DNA from: Lachnospiraceae bacterium AC3007
GTDB taxonomy: Bacteria; Bacillota; Clostridia; Lachnospirales; Lachnospiraceae
Reading direction: 5' to 3'
Assembly (NCBI GenBank): GCA_000621405.1
Contig: JHYK01000003.1
Location: 124,001 to 188,000 of the forward strand
DNA: 64,000 nt
A program made the position numbers and the translations under genes. Below, one piece after another: positions 33,719 through 44,161 of the stretch. Every line of letters begins with the position of its first letter. Within the stretch, counting starts at the first letter, position 1. The notes below the pieces were generated by a model, which was not told where the DNA came from, ran no database searches, and saw nothing but the letters and a program-made list of their open reading frames with translations.

Positions 33719-35437
33719 ATGGCAGTAAAAAGTAACGCGGCCGCGCCGGAGAAGAAGCTCCACGGCTTCAAGTCTTTGGTCACTCTTGTTGTCTTAGGCG
33801 TTGTCTTATCGATGTTTGTTATCGCGCTCATCGCTGAGATAGTCAATGTCGTCGAATTCCGCAGTAATTACAAGGATACCATCAAGCATGATCTTCTTTC
33901 CATGGTCAATGTAGGCGGTGCCCTTATGGATGCCAGAGAAGGACAGATCACGGCAGATCCTTCGATACTTGCAGAGCTGATCGGTGATATCAAGCTCGAG
34001 GATATGAGTTCGAGTTATGCATATGCCGTTAATAAGGACGGTATAATGCTCTATCACCCCACACCGGAGAAGATCGGCGAGCCTGTGGAGAATGCAGCAG
34101 TCAAGGGACTTGTGGCAGAGCTTGCTAAAGGCGCTGTGCCTGAGCCTGATATCATCGAATATGAGTTCAAGGGCAAGATCAAGTACGCTGCTTACTATGT
34201 ACAGCCCATATCAAATAATATTCTTATAATCACTCTTGATGAGAGCGATGTATACAAGCCTATCAATAAGACGACCTGGAAGGTCGTGATCCTTATAATC
34301 ATTGCTTTCATCGTTGTATGCATAGTGATGGCGATCCTCGCAAAGATAATCCTCAGACCTATCGGCATCCTGACCGAGATCCTTCAGGATTCCGCGAATC
34401 TTGATCTAAGGCATAATGATAAGTCACAGCAGGTCATCTACAGAAGAGATGAGATAGGTGTCATCGGAAGAGATATTGCTTCCCTTCGCCGCGTGCTCCG
34501 TACTGTTGTAGGAGAGATCGGCGGTTCCGAGAAGAACCTTGCTGCCATCATCAATCAGCTGCAGGATACTACTGTCAAGCTTAATGATAATTCCTCAGAC
34601 AATTCGGCAACGAGTCAGGAGCTTGCGGCAGGCATGCAGCAGGCTGCCGAGGCTACAGAGACCATCAACAGCAATGTAAGTACCATGGTCGAAAATGCCG
34701 ATCAGATCAACGAGCTCTCCGAGCAGGGAGCGACCCATGCAGTCGAGATCAGGAATAAGGCTGAAGGTATCAGACGTGACGTACAGTCATCCATTTCAAA
34801 TGCACGTGAGATCTTTGAGGATGTGAAGAGACAGTCTGATGATGCAATAGAGCAGAGCAAGGCTGTAGACAAGATCAATGAGCTCACGGAGACCATAAGG
34901 AGCATCGCAGGACAGACCAATCTCCTTGCCCTTAACGCTTCGATCGAGGCAGCGCGTGCCGGTGAGGCAGGAAGAGGCTTTGCTGTCGTCGCTGAGGAGA
35001 TCGGACATCTTGCTACACAGTCCTCCGACACCGTCAGCGGGATCAATGATATCGTTGCGGAAGTACATACTTCAGTCGATAACATGAGCAAGTGCCTGAC
35101 ACGTACCCTTGACTTCATTGACAACAACGCAATGGAAGATTATGCGAAGTTTGATGAGATCGCCGAGGGATATGCTTCTGATGCAGGAGACTTTGAGGAG
35201 AACATGACGGCTATCCATGATGCTGTCGCTGCATTGTCAGGATCTATCGGCGGAGTATCGAATTCTATCTCCGGAATGAACACCACGATAGGCGAATCCG
35301 CAAGGGGAGTCACGGATGTGGCCAACAAGACTACTGATCTTGTCGCCCTTACAGCGGATACGGAACAGATCGTCGGACAGACACAGAAGTGCTCCGAGGA
35401 TATGAGGGCTATAGTAAGCCGCTTCCGCATGGACTGA
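33719..35437 (+). CDS. Methyl-accepting chemotaxis protein with extracellular Cache domain
   Basis: 572 aa. Transmembrane span 1 (about 20-45), an extracellular Cache-like sensor (about 50-180; contains [20 protein letters not shown]), span 2 (about 190-213), a HAMP region, then the coiled-coil signalling domain. The hairpin tip reads [20 protein letters not shown], the chemoreceptor signature. It should pass ligand signals to CheA/CheW, not encoded in the window. The Cache motif resembles single-Cache receptors for small organic acids, but the ligand cannot be read. RBS GGGGG; a terminator follows. Confidence 0.95.
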   Translation: MAVKSNAAAPEKKLHGFKSLVTLVVLGVVLSMFVIALIAEIVNVVEFRSNYKDTIKHDLLSMVNVGGALMDAREGQITADPSILAELIGDIKLEDMSSSYAYAVNKDGIMLYHPTPEKIGEPVENAAVKGLVAELAKGAVPEPDIIEYEFKGKIKYAAYYVQPISNNILIITLDESDVYKPINKTTWKVVILIIIAFIVVCIVMAILAKIILRPIGILTEILQDSANLDLRHNDKSQQVIYRRDEIGVIGRDIASLRRVLRTVVGEIGGSEKNLAAIINQLQDTTVKLNDNSSDNSATSQELAAGMQQAAEATETINSNVSTMVENADQINELSEQGATHAVEIRNKAEGIRRDVQSSISNAREIFEDVKRQSDDAIEQSKAVDKINELTETIRSIAGQTNLLALNASIEAARAGEAGRGFAVVAEEIGHLATQSSDTVSGINDIVAEVHTSVDNMSKCLTRTLDFIDNNAMEDYAKFDEIAEGYASDAGDFEENMTAIHDAVAALSGSIGGVSNSISGMNTTIGESARGVTDVANKTTDLVALTADTEQIVGQTQKCSEDMRAIVSRFRMD

Positions 35438-35462
35438 TACAGAGTATTAAAGATAAGATACA

Positions 35463-35500
35463 GACAGGACAGCGGGGAATGGCTGTCCTGTCTTCTTTTT
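35463..35500 (+). terminator. Rho-independent terminator after chemoreceptor gene
   Basis: Perfect 11-bp stem GACAGGACAGC / GCTGTCCTGTC with loop GGGGAATG, followed by TTCTTTTT. It isolates the chemoreceptor gene from mutS. Confidence 0.92.
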
Positions 35501-35518
35501 ATTTATGCCTTTTTATGT

Positions 35519-35524
35519 TAGAAT
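35519..35524 (+). promoter_or_regulatory. -10 element very close to the mutS start
   Basis: TAGAAT ends 9 bp before the mutS ATG. No Shine-Dalgarno sequence lies between them. If used, the transcript would begin about 3 nt before ATG or at it. A clear -35 box was not seen, only a T-rich stretch. Confidence 0.4.
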
Positions 35525-35533
35525 AGACAAACT

Positions 35534-38185
35534 ATGACGCTTAACGAGATAGACAAGAGTAAAGTCAGCCCGATGATGCAGCATTATCTCTCCGTGAAGG
35601 AGGAGTATAAGGACTGCATCCTTTTTTATCGCCTGGGTGATTTCTATGAGATGTTCTTCGATGATGCCGTAGAGGTGTCGAGGGCGCTGGAGCTAACGCT
35701 TACGGGAAGATCCTGCGGACTTGAAGAAAAGGCTCCGATGTGCGGCATCCCGTTCCATGCTTATGAGACATATATGACAAAGCTTGTGGAGAAGGGCTAT
35801 AAGGTCGCTATCTGCGAGCAGCTTGAAGATCCCGATGAAGCTAAGGGGATAGTCAAACGAGGTGTGATCAGGGTCGTAACGCCCGGTACTGTCACCAGCA
35901 TCTCCGATATGGACAGTTCCGTCAATTCATATATAATGAGCATCTTTTATTCCTCATATCCCTTTGGGGTATCCATCTGTGACGTTACAACGGGTGAGTT
36001 CTTTGTTACGGAGATCAGGGATCCTCAGAGTCTCAAGGATGAGATAATGCGATTTGCTCCTAAGGAGATCATCTGTAACGAAGCCTTTTTCATGTCAGGT
36101 ATTGATGTGGAAGAGCTGAGATCGGCTCTTCATATCCAGGTCAATTCGCTTCCGGGCAGATATTTTGATGAAGATGCCTCTGTCCGTACGCTCACATCTC
36201 ATTTCAGGGTATCTCACGTAGAGGGACTGGGTCTGAACGACATGCCTCAGGGCCTTATATCGTCCGGCGCTCTTATCATATATCTTCTTGAGACACAGAA
36301 GAATGACCTGTCCAATATCATAAGCGTCAGGATACTGTCTGAAAACGGCTGTATGCTGATAGACAGTTCAACCAGGAGGAATCTCGAACTTACTGCGACT
36401 CTCAGGGAAAAGGAGAAGAGAGGCTCCCTTATATGGATCCTGGATAAGACCAAGACCGCAATGGGTGCAAGAAAACTCAGACAGTTCATGGAACAGCCGC
36501 TTATCGACAAGGTAAAGATCGAGGAGAGGCTTGATGCCGTGGAGGAGCTTTGCAGCAGGATAGCTGACAGGGATGAGATACGTGAGTATCTGAATACCGT
36601 GTACGATATAGAAAGACTTATGGGAAGAGTAGCATTTAAGACAGCCAATCCCAGGGATCTGGTGGCGCTCCGGTCATCTCTTTCCATGCTCGATCCCATA
36701 AAGACTCTTGCATCATCCTTTGATTCAAAGCTTATGAAGCGCCTTGCCGATGAGATAGATCCGCTTGAGGATATGTACAGACTGATACTCGATTCCATCT
36801 GCGATGAGCCGCCTGTATCCATACATGAAGGCGGGATCATAAGGGAAGGGTATTCGAAAGAGGCTGACGAATACAGGAAGGCCAAGACCGAGGGAAGAGA
36901 GTGGCTCATGCAGCTTGAGTCAAAGACCCGTGACAGGACCGGGATCAAAAATCTCAGGGTCAAGTTCAACAAGGTGTTCGGATATTATTTCGAAGTCACT
37001 AATTCATATCTCTCACTGGTCCCCGAAGACTTTATCAGAAAACAGACCCTTACGGGCGGAGAGAGATACACGACATCAGAGCTTAAGGAGATGGAGGATA
37101 AGATCCTCAATTCCGAGGAGAGACTCACATCTCTTGAGAAGGAGCTTTTTATCTCCGTTCGGGATACGCTCTCTGATAATATAAGCAGGCTTCAGGATAC
37201 AGCAGGAGCCATAGCGTATATCGATGTGCTGTGTTCTCTGTCATATGTCGCCGAGAGGAACTCCTTTGTCAGACCACGTATCAATAAAAAGGGCATCATA
37301 GACATCAAAAAAGGAAGGCATCCTGTCGTAGAGCGCATGCTCAAGGAAGGTGCTTTCATAGCAAATGACGTATATCTTGATACGGATAATGACAGGATAT
37401 CCATTATCACAGGCCCCAATATGGCCGGCAAATCAACATATATGAGACTTACAGCACTTATCGCTCTGATGGCTCACATGGGATCCTTTGTGCCCTGTGA
37501 GAGCGCCGATATATGCATCATCGACAGGATATTTACCAGAGTCGGAGCCTCCGATGACCTGGCATCCGGACAGTCCACCTTCATGGTGGAGATGACAGAG
37601 GTTGCCAATATCTTAAGGAATGCCACCAAAAACTCTCTCCTTATTCTGGACGAGATAGGCCGCGGGACTTCTACCTATGACGGACTGGCCATAGCCTGGG
37701 CCGTGGTCGAGTATATCAGTGATAAAAAGAAATGCGGAGCAAAGGCTTTATTTGCCACTCATTACCATGAACTCACCGAACTTGAGGGAATGGTCGACGG
37801 TACCAAGAATTACTGCTTTGCCGTCAAGGAAGCAGGAGACGACGTAGTCTTTTTGAGAAAGGTAGTACGCGGAGGAGCCGACAGATCATACGGAATCCAT
37901 GTGGCCTCTCTTGCGGGAGTGCCTGATGTCGTGATAAAGAGGGCTCAGGAGATAGCCGGAGAACTGGCTGGATCGGATATAACCGGAAGAGTAGGAGAGA
38001 TGGCCAGGGCTTCAAAGCGCCATGTTCCCGACGATCTGGATATCAATCAGATGTCTTTATTTGACATGAATCATGACAGCGATGTGATAACTGAGCTAAA
38101 GGGACTGAATCTTGACATGATGACTCCGATGGATGCAATGAATACCCTCTATAACCTTCACAGGAAGGCTATGAAGGAGGATTAA
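35534..38185 (+). CDS. mutS: DNA mismatch repair protein MutS
   Basis: 883 aa, full length. The mismatch-recognition domain carries LFYRLGDFYEMFFDDAVE (about residues 30-47, with the Phe-x-Glu motif). The ATPase domain has Walker A GPNMAGKSTYM (about 626), Walker B LLILDEIGRGTSTYDG and a conserved TFMVEMTE. It binds mispairs and recruits MutL. The final part carries a LFDMNHD-type tail. The gene is followed at once by mutL (next base). No SD precedes the start codon. Confidence 0.98.
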   Translation: MTLNEIDKSKVSPMMQHYLSVKEEYKDCILFYRLGDFYEMFFDDAVEVSRALELTLTGRSCGLEEKAPMCGIPFHAYETYMTKLVEKGYKVAICEQLEDPDEAKGIVKRGVIRVVTPGTVTSISDMDSSVNSYIMSIFYSSYPFGVSICDVTTGEFFVTEIRDPQSLKDEIMRFAPKEIICNEAFFMSGIDVEELRSALHIQVNSLPGRYFDEDASVRTLTSHFRVSHVEGLGLNDMPQGLISSGALIIYLLETQKNDLSNIISVRILSENGCMLIDSSTRRNLELTATLREKEKRGSLIWILDKTKTAMGARKLRQFMEQPLIDKVKIEERLDAVEELCSRIADRDEIREYLNTVYDIERLMGRVAFKTANPRDLVALRSSLSMLDPIKTLASSFDSKLMKRLADEIDPLEDMYRLILDSICDEPPVSIHEGGIIREGYSKEADEYRKAKTEGREWLMQLESKTRDRTGIKNLRVKFNKVFGYYFEVTNSYLSLVPEDFIRKQTLTGGERYTTSELKEMEDKILNSEERLTSLEKELFISVRDTLSDNISRLQDTAGAIAYIDVLCSLSYVAERNSFVRPRINKKGIIDIKKGRHPVVERMLKEGAFIANDVYLDTDNDRISIITGPNMAGKSTYMRLTALIALMAHMGSFVPCESADICIIDRIFTRVGASDDLASGQSTFMVEMTEVANILRNATKNSLLILDEIGRGTSTYDGLAIAWAVVEYISDKKKCGAKALFATHYHELTELEGMVDGTKNYCFAVKEAGDDVVFLRKVVRGGADRSYGIHVASLAGVPDVVIKRAQEIAGELAGSDITGRVGEMARASKRHVPDDLDINQMSLFDMNHDSDVITELKGLNLDMMTPMDAMNTLYNLHRKAMKED

Positions 38186-40153
38186 ATGCCGCATATAAAA
38201 CTTCTGGATGAGAAGAGCATTAATAAGATCGCAGCAGGCGAGGTTATAGAAAGACCCTTGTCTGTAGTGAAAGAGCTTGTGGAGAATGCCATCGATGCCG
38301 GAGCCGATGCCATAACCGTTGAGATCAAAGGCGGAGGCATAGACATGATAAGAGTCAGTGACAACGGAGACGGCATCCCTGCCGACGAGATCCGGATGGC
38401 TTTTACTCCGCATGCAACGAGCAAGATACAAAGCGCCGACGACCTCTTTGATGTGCGCAGTCTTGGCTTCAGGGGAGAGGCTCTGTCTACGATCGCTTCG
38501 GTCTGCAGGATAGAGATGGTCACAAAGACAAGAGATTCCCTCACAGGGATCCTCTACAAGATGGACGGCGGAAAAGAGATCTCAATGGAGGAAGTAGGAG
38601 CAGGAGATGGCACCACCTTCATCACAAGGGATCTTTTTATCAATGTTCCCGCAAGGAGAAAGTTCTTAAAAAGCGCCATGACCGAGGCGTCCTATATAAC
38701 AGAATTCGTGCAGAAGATCGCTATAGAGAGATCGGACATAGCTTTCAAATATGTGGTAAATAACGACAACAAGCTCGTGACCACAGGCAACGGTTCTGAA
38801 AAAGACAATATCTACAGGGTATACGGCAGGGAGATCTCGGATGCCTGTCTTAACATATCATCATCAGATAACGGGATGTCGCTTACAGGCTATATCGCGC
38901 GGCCTCTCGTGGCGCGAAGCAACAGAAGCTTCGAGAATTTCTTTGTGAACGGCCATGCCGTGAATGACAGGATACTTGAAAAGGCGGTGGAGAGCGCATA
39001 TAAGCCTTTTCTCATGCAGCACAGATTTCCGTTTGTGTTTCTCTTTCTCTCGATGGATCCGGGAATGGTGGATGTGAACGTCCATCCGAGGAAGTCGGAG
39101 GTCAAATTCTCTCTGTCCAATGCAGTGTTCGGATTTGTGGAATCCGCTGTCAGTGACGTATTAAAAAGCGTGGAACTGCTTAACCGCATCGAGCTTGCGC
39201 CTGATGAAAAGCAGGAATACAAGCCCGAGACAGAGGCCAGAGAGCCTTTTGAAATGCAGAGGACATCGGATAAGACCGAAGGTGCGGAGGATGTGATCAA
39301 CAGGGGTGTCTTTCTTGATCACACCGCAACAAAGGAAAGAGAAGATGGCGGCTTCTTCGTGGAGACGGGCCTTGATGATGAACTGATCGTAGAGGAGGAA
39401 GCTAAAGGATACGATACAAAAGCTGCAGGAGATGCTGTCGAGGCTTTGGATGATGGTCAGCTTTTGTCGCCGGAGGATAATGATAAGCACGGTATGCCCG
39501 ATCCGGATCCTGTTTATTTTGAAGGTGAGCAGCTGGATCTTGCGACTGAGAAGATGATACAGCCTGCAAACCGTCCTGATTTTAATATCGTAGGCTGTGT
39601 GTTTGATACCTACTGGATCATCACATATAAAGACAGGATGATAATGATAGACCAGCATGCGGCACATGAGAAGGTCATGTATGAAAAGTTTATCAGAGAA
39701 TACAAAGCAAGAAAGGTCGTATCACAATATGTGGATCCTCCTATAGTCTTAAGCTTTGACGGAAGGCAGGAGGCAGTAGTCGAAACATACAAAGAGGCTT
39801 TTATATCTTTAGGATTCGAACTTGAAAAGCTTGACGGCTCTTCATACGCCTTAAGAGCGATACCGTCGGGCTTCATGAAGCTTGAGCAGCGGGACATCTT
39901 TCTCGGCCTTATAGACGAACTCTCAGAGATCACCACAGATACAGCCGATGTCTCGGTGATACATGACAGGCTTGCCCAGATGTCCTGCAAGGCTGCTGTA
40001 AAGGGAGGCAACAGGCTCTCTCTGTCTGAAGCGAAGAGTCTTCTTACGGATCTGCTCTTACTTGATAATCCTTACAATTGTCCGCACGGAAGACCCACCA
40101 TGGTTGAATTCACCGAGCGCGACCTTGAGAAATTCTTCAAGAGGATAGTCTGA
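38186..40153 (+). CDS. mutL: DNA mismatch repair endonuclease MutL
   Basis: 655 aa. GHKL ATPase at the N-terminus (IAAGEVIERPLSVVKELVEN, DAGADAITVE, DNGDGI, TSKIQ, LGFRGEAL). An acidic linker (about 345-445) leads to a dimerisation domain with the metal-binding endonuclease motif DQHAAHEKVMYEKF (DQHA-x2-E-x4-E), so it should nick DNA, as in bacteria without MutH. CPHGRPT closes the nuclease site. It shares one base with the miaA start. Confidence 0.97.
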   Translation: MPHIKLLDEKSINKIAAGEVIERPLSVVKELVENAIDAGADAITVEIKGGGIDMIRVSDNGDGIPADEIRMAFTPHATSKIQSADDLFDVRSLGFRGEALSTIASVCRIEMVTKTRDSLTGILYKMDGGKEISMEEVGAGDGTTFITRDLFINVPARRKFLKSAMTEASYITEFVQKIAIERSDIAFKYVVNNDNKLVTTGNGSEKDNIYRVYGREISDACLNISSSDNGMSLTGYIARPLVARSNRSFENFFVNGHAVNDRILEKAVESAYKPFLMQHRFPFVFLFLSMDPGMVDVNVHPRKSEVKFSLSNAVFGFVESAVSDVLKSVELLNRIELAPDEKQEYKPETEAREPFEMQRTSDKTEGAEDVINRGVFLDHTATKEREDGGFFVETGLDDELIVEEEAKGYDTKAAGDAVEALDDGQLLSPEDNDKHGMPDPDPVYFEGEQLDLATEKMIQPANRPDFNIVGCVFDTYWIITYKDRMIMIDQHAAHEKVMYEKFIREYKARKVVSQYVDPPIVLSFDGRQEAVVETYKEAFISLGFELEKLDGSSYALRAIPSGFMKLEQRDIFLGLIDELSEITTDTADVSVIHDRLAQMSCKAAVKGGNRLSLSEAKSLLTDLLLLDNPYNCPHGRPTMVEFTERDLEKFFKRIV

Positions 40154-41091
40154 TGGGGCATAAGCTCGCTGTTATCGCCGGACCTACGGCATCGGGCAAA
40201 TCAGAGATCTCCCTGGCGCTTGCAAAAAGACTTGACGGCGAGATCATATCCGCAGATTCCATGCAGGTATATAAGGGCATGGACATAGGCTCCGCCAAGC
40301 TTATGCCCGAAAAGAGACAGGGAATAGTGCATCATCTTATCGATATCCTTGAGCCTACGGAAGAATTTAACGTATCGGTCTTCTGCAAAAAAGCGCACGA
40401 GTCAGTGAAGGAGATTCAGAGCAGGGGACATTTTCCCTTAGTCTGCGGAGGGACCGGATTCTATACGAGAGCATTTCTGTACGGCGCATCCTTCGGACAG
40501 GGCGAGACCGATCCTGATCTCAGGAGCATGCTGGAAGCTATGGCTGAAGAAAAAGGCCTCTCATATATGGAGGATCATTTGAGACAGTTCGATCCCGTAT
40601 CTGCAGATCTGTATCACTGCAATAAAAAGAGGATCATCAGGGCGATAGAGTATCACAGACTCACAGGTCTTTTATTGTCAGACAAGAATGAGGAAGAGAG
40701 CAGAAGAGCTCCGCTATATGATGCCGCATATTTCGTGCTGACGATGCCCAGGGATATCCTGTACCGAAGGATCGATGACAGGGTCGACCGCATGATGGAG
40801 GAAGGACTCGTGGAAGAAGTGCGCCGTCTTATCGACTCAGGCGTCACAAGGGATATGACCTCCATGCAGGGCCTTGGCTACAGGCAGATATATGATCATC
40901 TCATGGGATCTTATGATCTGGACACCGCCGTAGATATGATCAAACAGCAGACAAGGCATTTTGCCAAGAGGCAGCTTACCTGGTACAGGAAGGAAAAGAA
41001 TGTGACATGGGTGGATCTTACAGAGTATCAGGATGATAAGAACGCCCCGGATAAGGTTGCAGAGTATATGCAGAAGGTGATAAATGGATAA
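40153..41091 (+). CDS. miaA: tRNA dimethylallyltransferase
   Basis: 312 aa. Adds a dimethylallyl group to A37 of tRNAs reading UNN codons, giving the substrate of MiaB. The P-loop GPTASGKSEISLALA, DSMQVYKGMDIGSAKL, LVCGGTGFYTRAFLYG and the C-terminal GLGYRQIYDHLMG and HFAKRQLTWYRKEKNVTW are all in place. Start ATG overlaps the mutL stop; the end overlaps the next gene by 8 bp. Confidence 0.97.
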   Translation: MGHKLAVIAGPTASGKSEISLALAKRLDGEIISADSMQVYKGMDIGSAKLMPEKRQGIVHHLIDILEPTEEFNVSVFCKKAHESVKEIQSRGHFPLVCGGTGFYTRAFLYGASFGQGETDPDLRSMLEAMAEEKGLSYMEDHLRQFDPVSADLYHCNKKRIIRAIEYHRLTGLLLSDKNEEESRRAPLYDAAYFVLTMPRDILYRRIDDRVDRMMEEGLVEEVRRLIDSGVTRDMTSMQGLGYRQIYDHLMGSYDLDTAVDMIKQQTRHFAKRQLTWYRKEKNVTWVDLTEYQDDKNAPDKVAEYMQKVING

Positions 41092-42376
41092 ATTCGAGGC
41101 TTATAAAAAACTTGGAATAGACCGTGATGTCTTTGATTTCTGTGAGGGCATACAACGGGAACTAAAAGACCGTTTTGAAGCGATCGGTGCTATGGCTGAG
41201 CTTAATCAGCTGAAGGTCATGGATGCATTCAGGAAGGAGCAGGTGCAGGAAGCCTGTCTTATGGGGACGTCCGGTTACGGATACAATGACCTCGGAAGAG
41301 ATACTCTGGAAAAGGTGTATGCGGATATATTTCATACAGATGATGCCCTTGTCAGGCCTCAGATAACCTGCGGTACTCATGCGCTCGCACTTGCACTCAT
41401 GTCCAACTTAAGACCCGGGGATCATATGCTCTCTGCTTCAGGCAGACCTTATGATACGCTTGAAGAAGTGATCGGCATAAGGGAATCCAAGGGTTCTCTT
41501 AAGGAATACGGGATCTCATACGACGAGGTGCCCTTAAGAGACGACGGCAGCTTTGACATTGACGGGATCAGGGAGAAGCTTCTGCCTGAAACGAAGCTTG
41601 TCGCAATACAGAGATCAAAGGGTTACTCGGACAGGAAGAGCTTTTCTGTAAGACAGATAGCAGAATGCATCAATCTCATTAAAAGCATAAGAAGCGATGT
41701 CATCATAATGGTCGATAACTGCTACGGTGAATTCGTCGAGGATATAGAGCCTACTGACGTCGGAGCCGACATGGCAGTCGGATCCCTTATCAAAAATCCC
41801 GGTGGCGGTCTTGCGCCAATGGGAGGATATATCGCCGGAAAGAGCGAGTGCATAGAAAATGCAGCAAGAAGACTCACAAGTCCCGGACTCGGCAAGGAAG
41901 TGGGAGCCACCTTCGGCATGATGAGAGACTTTTATCAGGGCCTATTTCTTGCGCCGACCGTCACGGCATCTGCCTTAAAGGGGGCCGTGTTTGCAGCAAA
42001 TATATATGAAAGACTGGGCTTTGAGACACTTCCCGCGGCATCTGATGAGAGATACGACATAATCCAGGCAGTTACATTCAGGAGGGAGGATGCCCTTATT
42101 TCCTTCTGCAGGGGTATACAGGCAGCTTCTCCGGTGGACAGCTTTGTGGCCCCCGAACCATGGGATATGCCCGGCTACGACAGCAAAGTGATCATGGCTG
42201 CGGGATGCTTCATATCAGGATCTTCGATAGAGCTTTCAGCCGACGGTCCTTTAAGGGAGCCGTATTCTGTCTATTTCCAGGGAGGTCTTACCTGGGAGCA
42301 TGCAAAGTACGGAATAATGAATTCCCTGCAATACCTTGTGAACGACAATATTGTTGACCGAAACAAACTCAGGTGA
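41084..42376 (+). CDS. ynbB: Methionine gamma-lyase family PLP protein (aluminium-resistance type)
   Basis: 430 aa. COG4100-type PLP enzyme related to cystathionine beta/gamma-lyases, often annotated as aluminium resistance protein. Motifs: GTSGYGYNDLGRDTLEKVYA near the N-terminus, ITCGTHALALALMSNLRPGD, VDNCYGEFVE and the likely PLP lysine in GSLIKNPGGGLAPMGGYIAG. The substrate in this group is unproven. In Firmicutes it often lies near miaA, as here, with an 8-bp overlap. Confidence 0.9.
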   Translation: MDKFEAYKKLGIDRDVFDFCEGIQRELKDRFEAIGAMAELNQLKVMDAFRKEQVQEACLMGTSGYGYNDLGRDTLEKVYADIFHTDDALVRPQITCGTHALALALMSNLRPGDHMLSASGRPYDTLEEVIGIRESKGSLKEYGISYDEVPLRDDGSFDIDGIREKLLPETKLVAIQRSKGYSDRKSFSVRQIAECINLIKSIRSDVIIMVDNCYGEFVEDIEPTDVGADMAVGSLIKNPGGGLAPMGGYIAGKSECIENAARRLTSPGLGKEVGATFGMMRDFYQGLFLAPTVTASALKGAVFAANIYERLGFETLPAASDERYDIIQAVTFRREDALISFCRGIQAASPVDSFVAPEPWDMPGYDSKVIMAAGCFISGSSIELSADGPLREPYSVYFQGGLTWEHAKYGIMNSLQYLVNDNIVDRNKLR

Positions 42377-42411
42377 TACAATTTTTACCTGTTAAGAAGT
42401 GGCTTTGATAT

Positions 42412-42451
42412 CTCTCTTTTCCGCGATTTGAGCCATACGGCGGAAAGAGAG
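42412..42451 (+). promoter_or_regulatory. Hairpin covering the radC ribosome-binding site
   Basis: CTCTCTTTTCCGC (42412-42424) pairs with GCGGAAAGAGAG (42440-42451) with one bulged T. The right arm holds the purine-rich GGAAAGAGAGG that serves as the radC RBS, 6 nt before ATG, so folding would hide it. No T-tract follows, so it is not a standard terminator. Confidence 0.6.
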
Positions 42452-42457
42452 GCATAG

Positions 42458-43144
42458 ATGAATAAAGGGATCAGATCTTATCCCGCAAACGAGAGACCGT
42501 ACGAAAGATGTGTAGAGTACGGGCCTGAGGCATTGAGCGATGCGGAGCTTATCTCAGTCATACTGCGGACAGGAAGCAGGAGTCAGGATGTTAAGAGCCT
42601 TGCGCTTGATGTATTGGAGTCTGTCGGTGGAAGTGTCAGCGGACTTGCTTCTGCCACACTCAGTGAGCTTACGGAACTTCCCGGTATAGGAAGGGTCAAG
42701 GCTATCCAACTGATATGCGTGGCGCAGATCGCAAAGCGCATGTGGAAGCAGGATATAGTGAGCTCTGACAGGATCTTTCATGCCAAGGATGCTGCCGCAT
42801 ATTATATGCAGGATCTTCGGTATATGGATACAGAGCATGTATATTCACTGATGCTTGATATTAAAATGAAGCTTCTGGGTGATTATCATGCTTCTAACGG
42901 CTCGGTCAGAGCGTCTATCGTTCCGGTGAGGGAGATAGTGCGGGAGGCATTGAAGCATAATGCCGTTAATATCATCCTCGTACACAATCATCCCAGCGGA
43001 GATCCCACACCATCTGTATCTGACAGAGAGTCATATCATAATCTAGAGATCGCATGCAGGATATCCGGTCTGACTCTCGTTGATTCGATCATCATAGGCG
43101 ACGGTAATTATTTCAGTTTTGCAGAAGAAGGAAGACAGACTTGA
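42458..43144 (+). CDS. radC: RadC family protein (JAB/MPN domain)
   Basis: 228 aa. N-terminal helix-hairpin-helix (LSELTELPGIGRVKAIQL) and a C-terminal JAMM metalloprotease-like motif HNHPSGDPTPSVSD. Despite the name, a direct repair role is not established for the family. The location just before mreB is conserved in Firmicutes. Its TGA stop overlaps the mreB TTG start (TTGA). Confidence 0.95.
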   Translation: MNKGIRSYPANERPYERCVEYGPEALSDAELISVILRTGSRSQDVKSLALDVLESVGGSVSGLASATLSELTELPGIGRVKAIQLICVAQIAKRMWKQDIVSSDRIFHAKDAAAYYMQDLRYMDTEHVYSLMLDIKMKLLGDYHASNGSVRASIVPVREIVREALKHNAVNIILVHNHPSGDPTPSVSDRESYHNLEIACRISGLTLVDSIIIGDGNYFSFAEEGRQT

Positions 43145-44157
43145 GTAATCTGGCATTCGGAATAGATCTCGGTACGGGCAATATCAAGATATACAGCACG
43201 GCGAGAGATACTATCACAAATGAAAAGAATATGATAGCTCTCCTGAAGAAGGACATACTCTTTGCGTACGGAGATGCTGCCTTTGATATGTTTGAGAAGG
43301 CTCCCCAGAATATCAAGGTCTCTTTTCCCCTGGTCAACGGCGTTATAGCCGATATAGGCAATATGACGACTGTCCTTACCGAATTCATCAATGAGATCAC
43401 TGACGGAAGAGGCGCCGGGGCTGACTATTTTGTCTCCGTTCCTACGGATGTCACCGAGGTTGAAAAAAGAGCATTTTACGACCTTATCAAGGATTCCGGA
43501 TTGAAGCCGAGGAAGATCATGATGTCCGAGAAGTCCCTTGCCGACGGACTCGGCATGGGAATAGACGTTAAGACTTCCCAGGGTGTACTCGTTGTAGACG
43601 TTGGCTTTGAGACAACTGAGATCTCAGTGCTGTCTCTTGGCGGAATAGTGCTCTCCAAGCTATTAAAGATCGGCGGAAGGAAGTTTGATGATGCGATCAG
43701 AGGCGTTATCAGGAGAGAATTCGGACTGGTCGTCGGCGAGAAGACCGCTGAGCAGCTGAAGATCGAGCTCGGCAAGACCGAGGCCGAACATAAGCCGGCC
43801 GTGGTTTACGGAAGGGATCTTGTGACCGGTCTTCCCGTGGAGAGATCGATACCTACGGATCTTATAGATGCGACGATCGCCGAGACGGCATCCACCATCG
43901 TGGACAATATCAAGATAATATTAGAGAGGACCCCTCCGGAACTTTCTGCCGATATCTACAGAAAGGGAATATATCTGACAGGCGGCACCGCATCTCTTGT
44001 CCATCTGGATGAGCTTGTGGTCAAGGGGACTGCTCTTAAGGTCAATAAAGCAGAGAGACCGCAGGAGAGTGTGGCCTACGGACTCGCGCGTATAATAAAG
44101 GATCCCAACTTCAGATCGGTAGCTTATTCGCTGGCTGATATGTCAGAAGACGTCTGA
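43141..44157 (+). CDS. mreB: Rod shape-determining protein MreB
   Basis: 338 aa, actin fold. TTG start overlapping the radC stop. Phosphate-1 loop FGIDLGTGNIKIYS, VVDVGFETTEISVLSLGG (phosphate 2), and adenosine-binding YLTGGTASLVHLDEL. It polymerises under the membrane and guides cell wall elongation through MreC, MreD, RodA and PBP2, all encoded next to it. There is no MreB-type N-terminal amphipathic helix visible. Confidence 0.95.
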   Translation: MSNLAFGIDLGTGNIKIYSTARDTITNEKNMIALLKKDILFAYGDAAFDMFEKAPQNIKVSFPLVNGVIADIGNMTTVLTEFINEITDGRGAGADYFVSVPTDVTEVEKRAFYDLIKDSGLKPRKIMMSEKSLADGLGMGIDVKTSQGVLVVDVGFETTEISVLSLGGIVLSKLLKIGGRKFDDAIRGVIRREFGLVVGEKTAEQLKIELGKTEAEHKPAVVYGRDLVTGLPVERSIPTDLIDATIAETASTIVDNIKIILERTPPELSADIYRKGIYLTGGTASLVHLDELVVKGTALKVNKAERPQESVAYGLARIIKDPNFRSVAYSLADMSEDV

Positions 44158-44161
44158 GACT

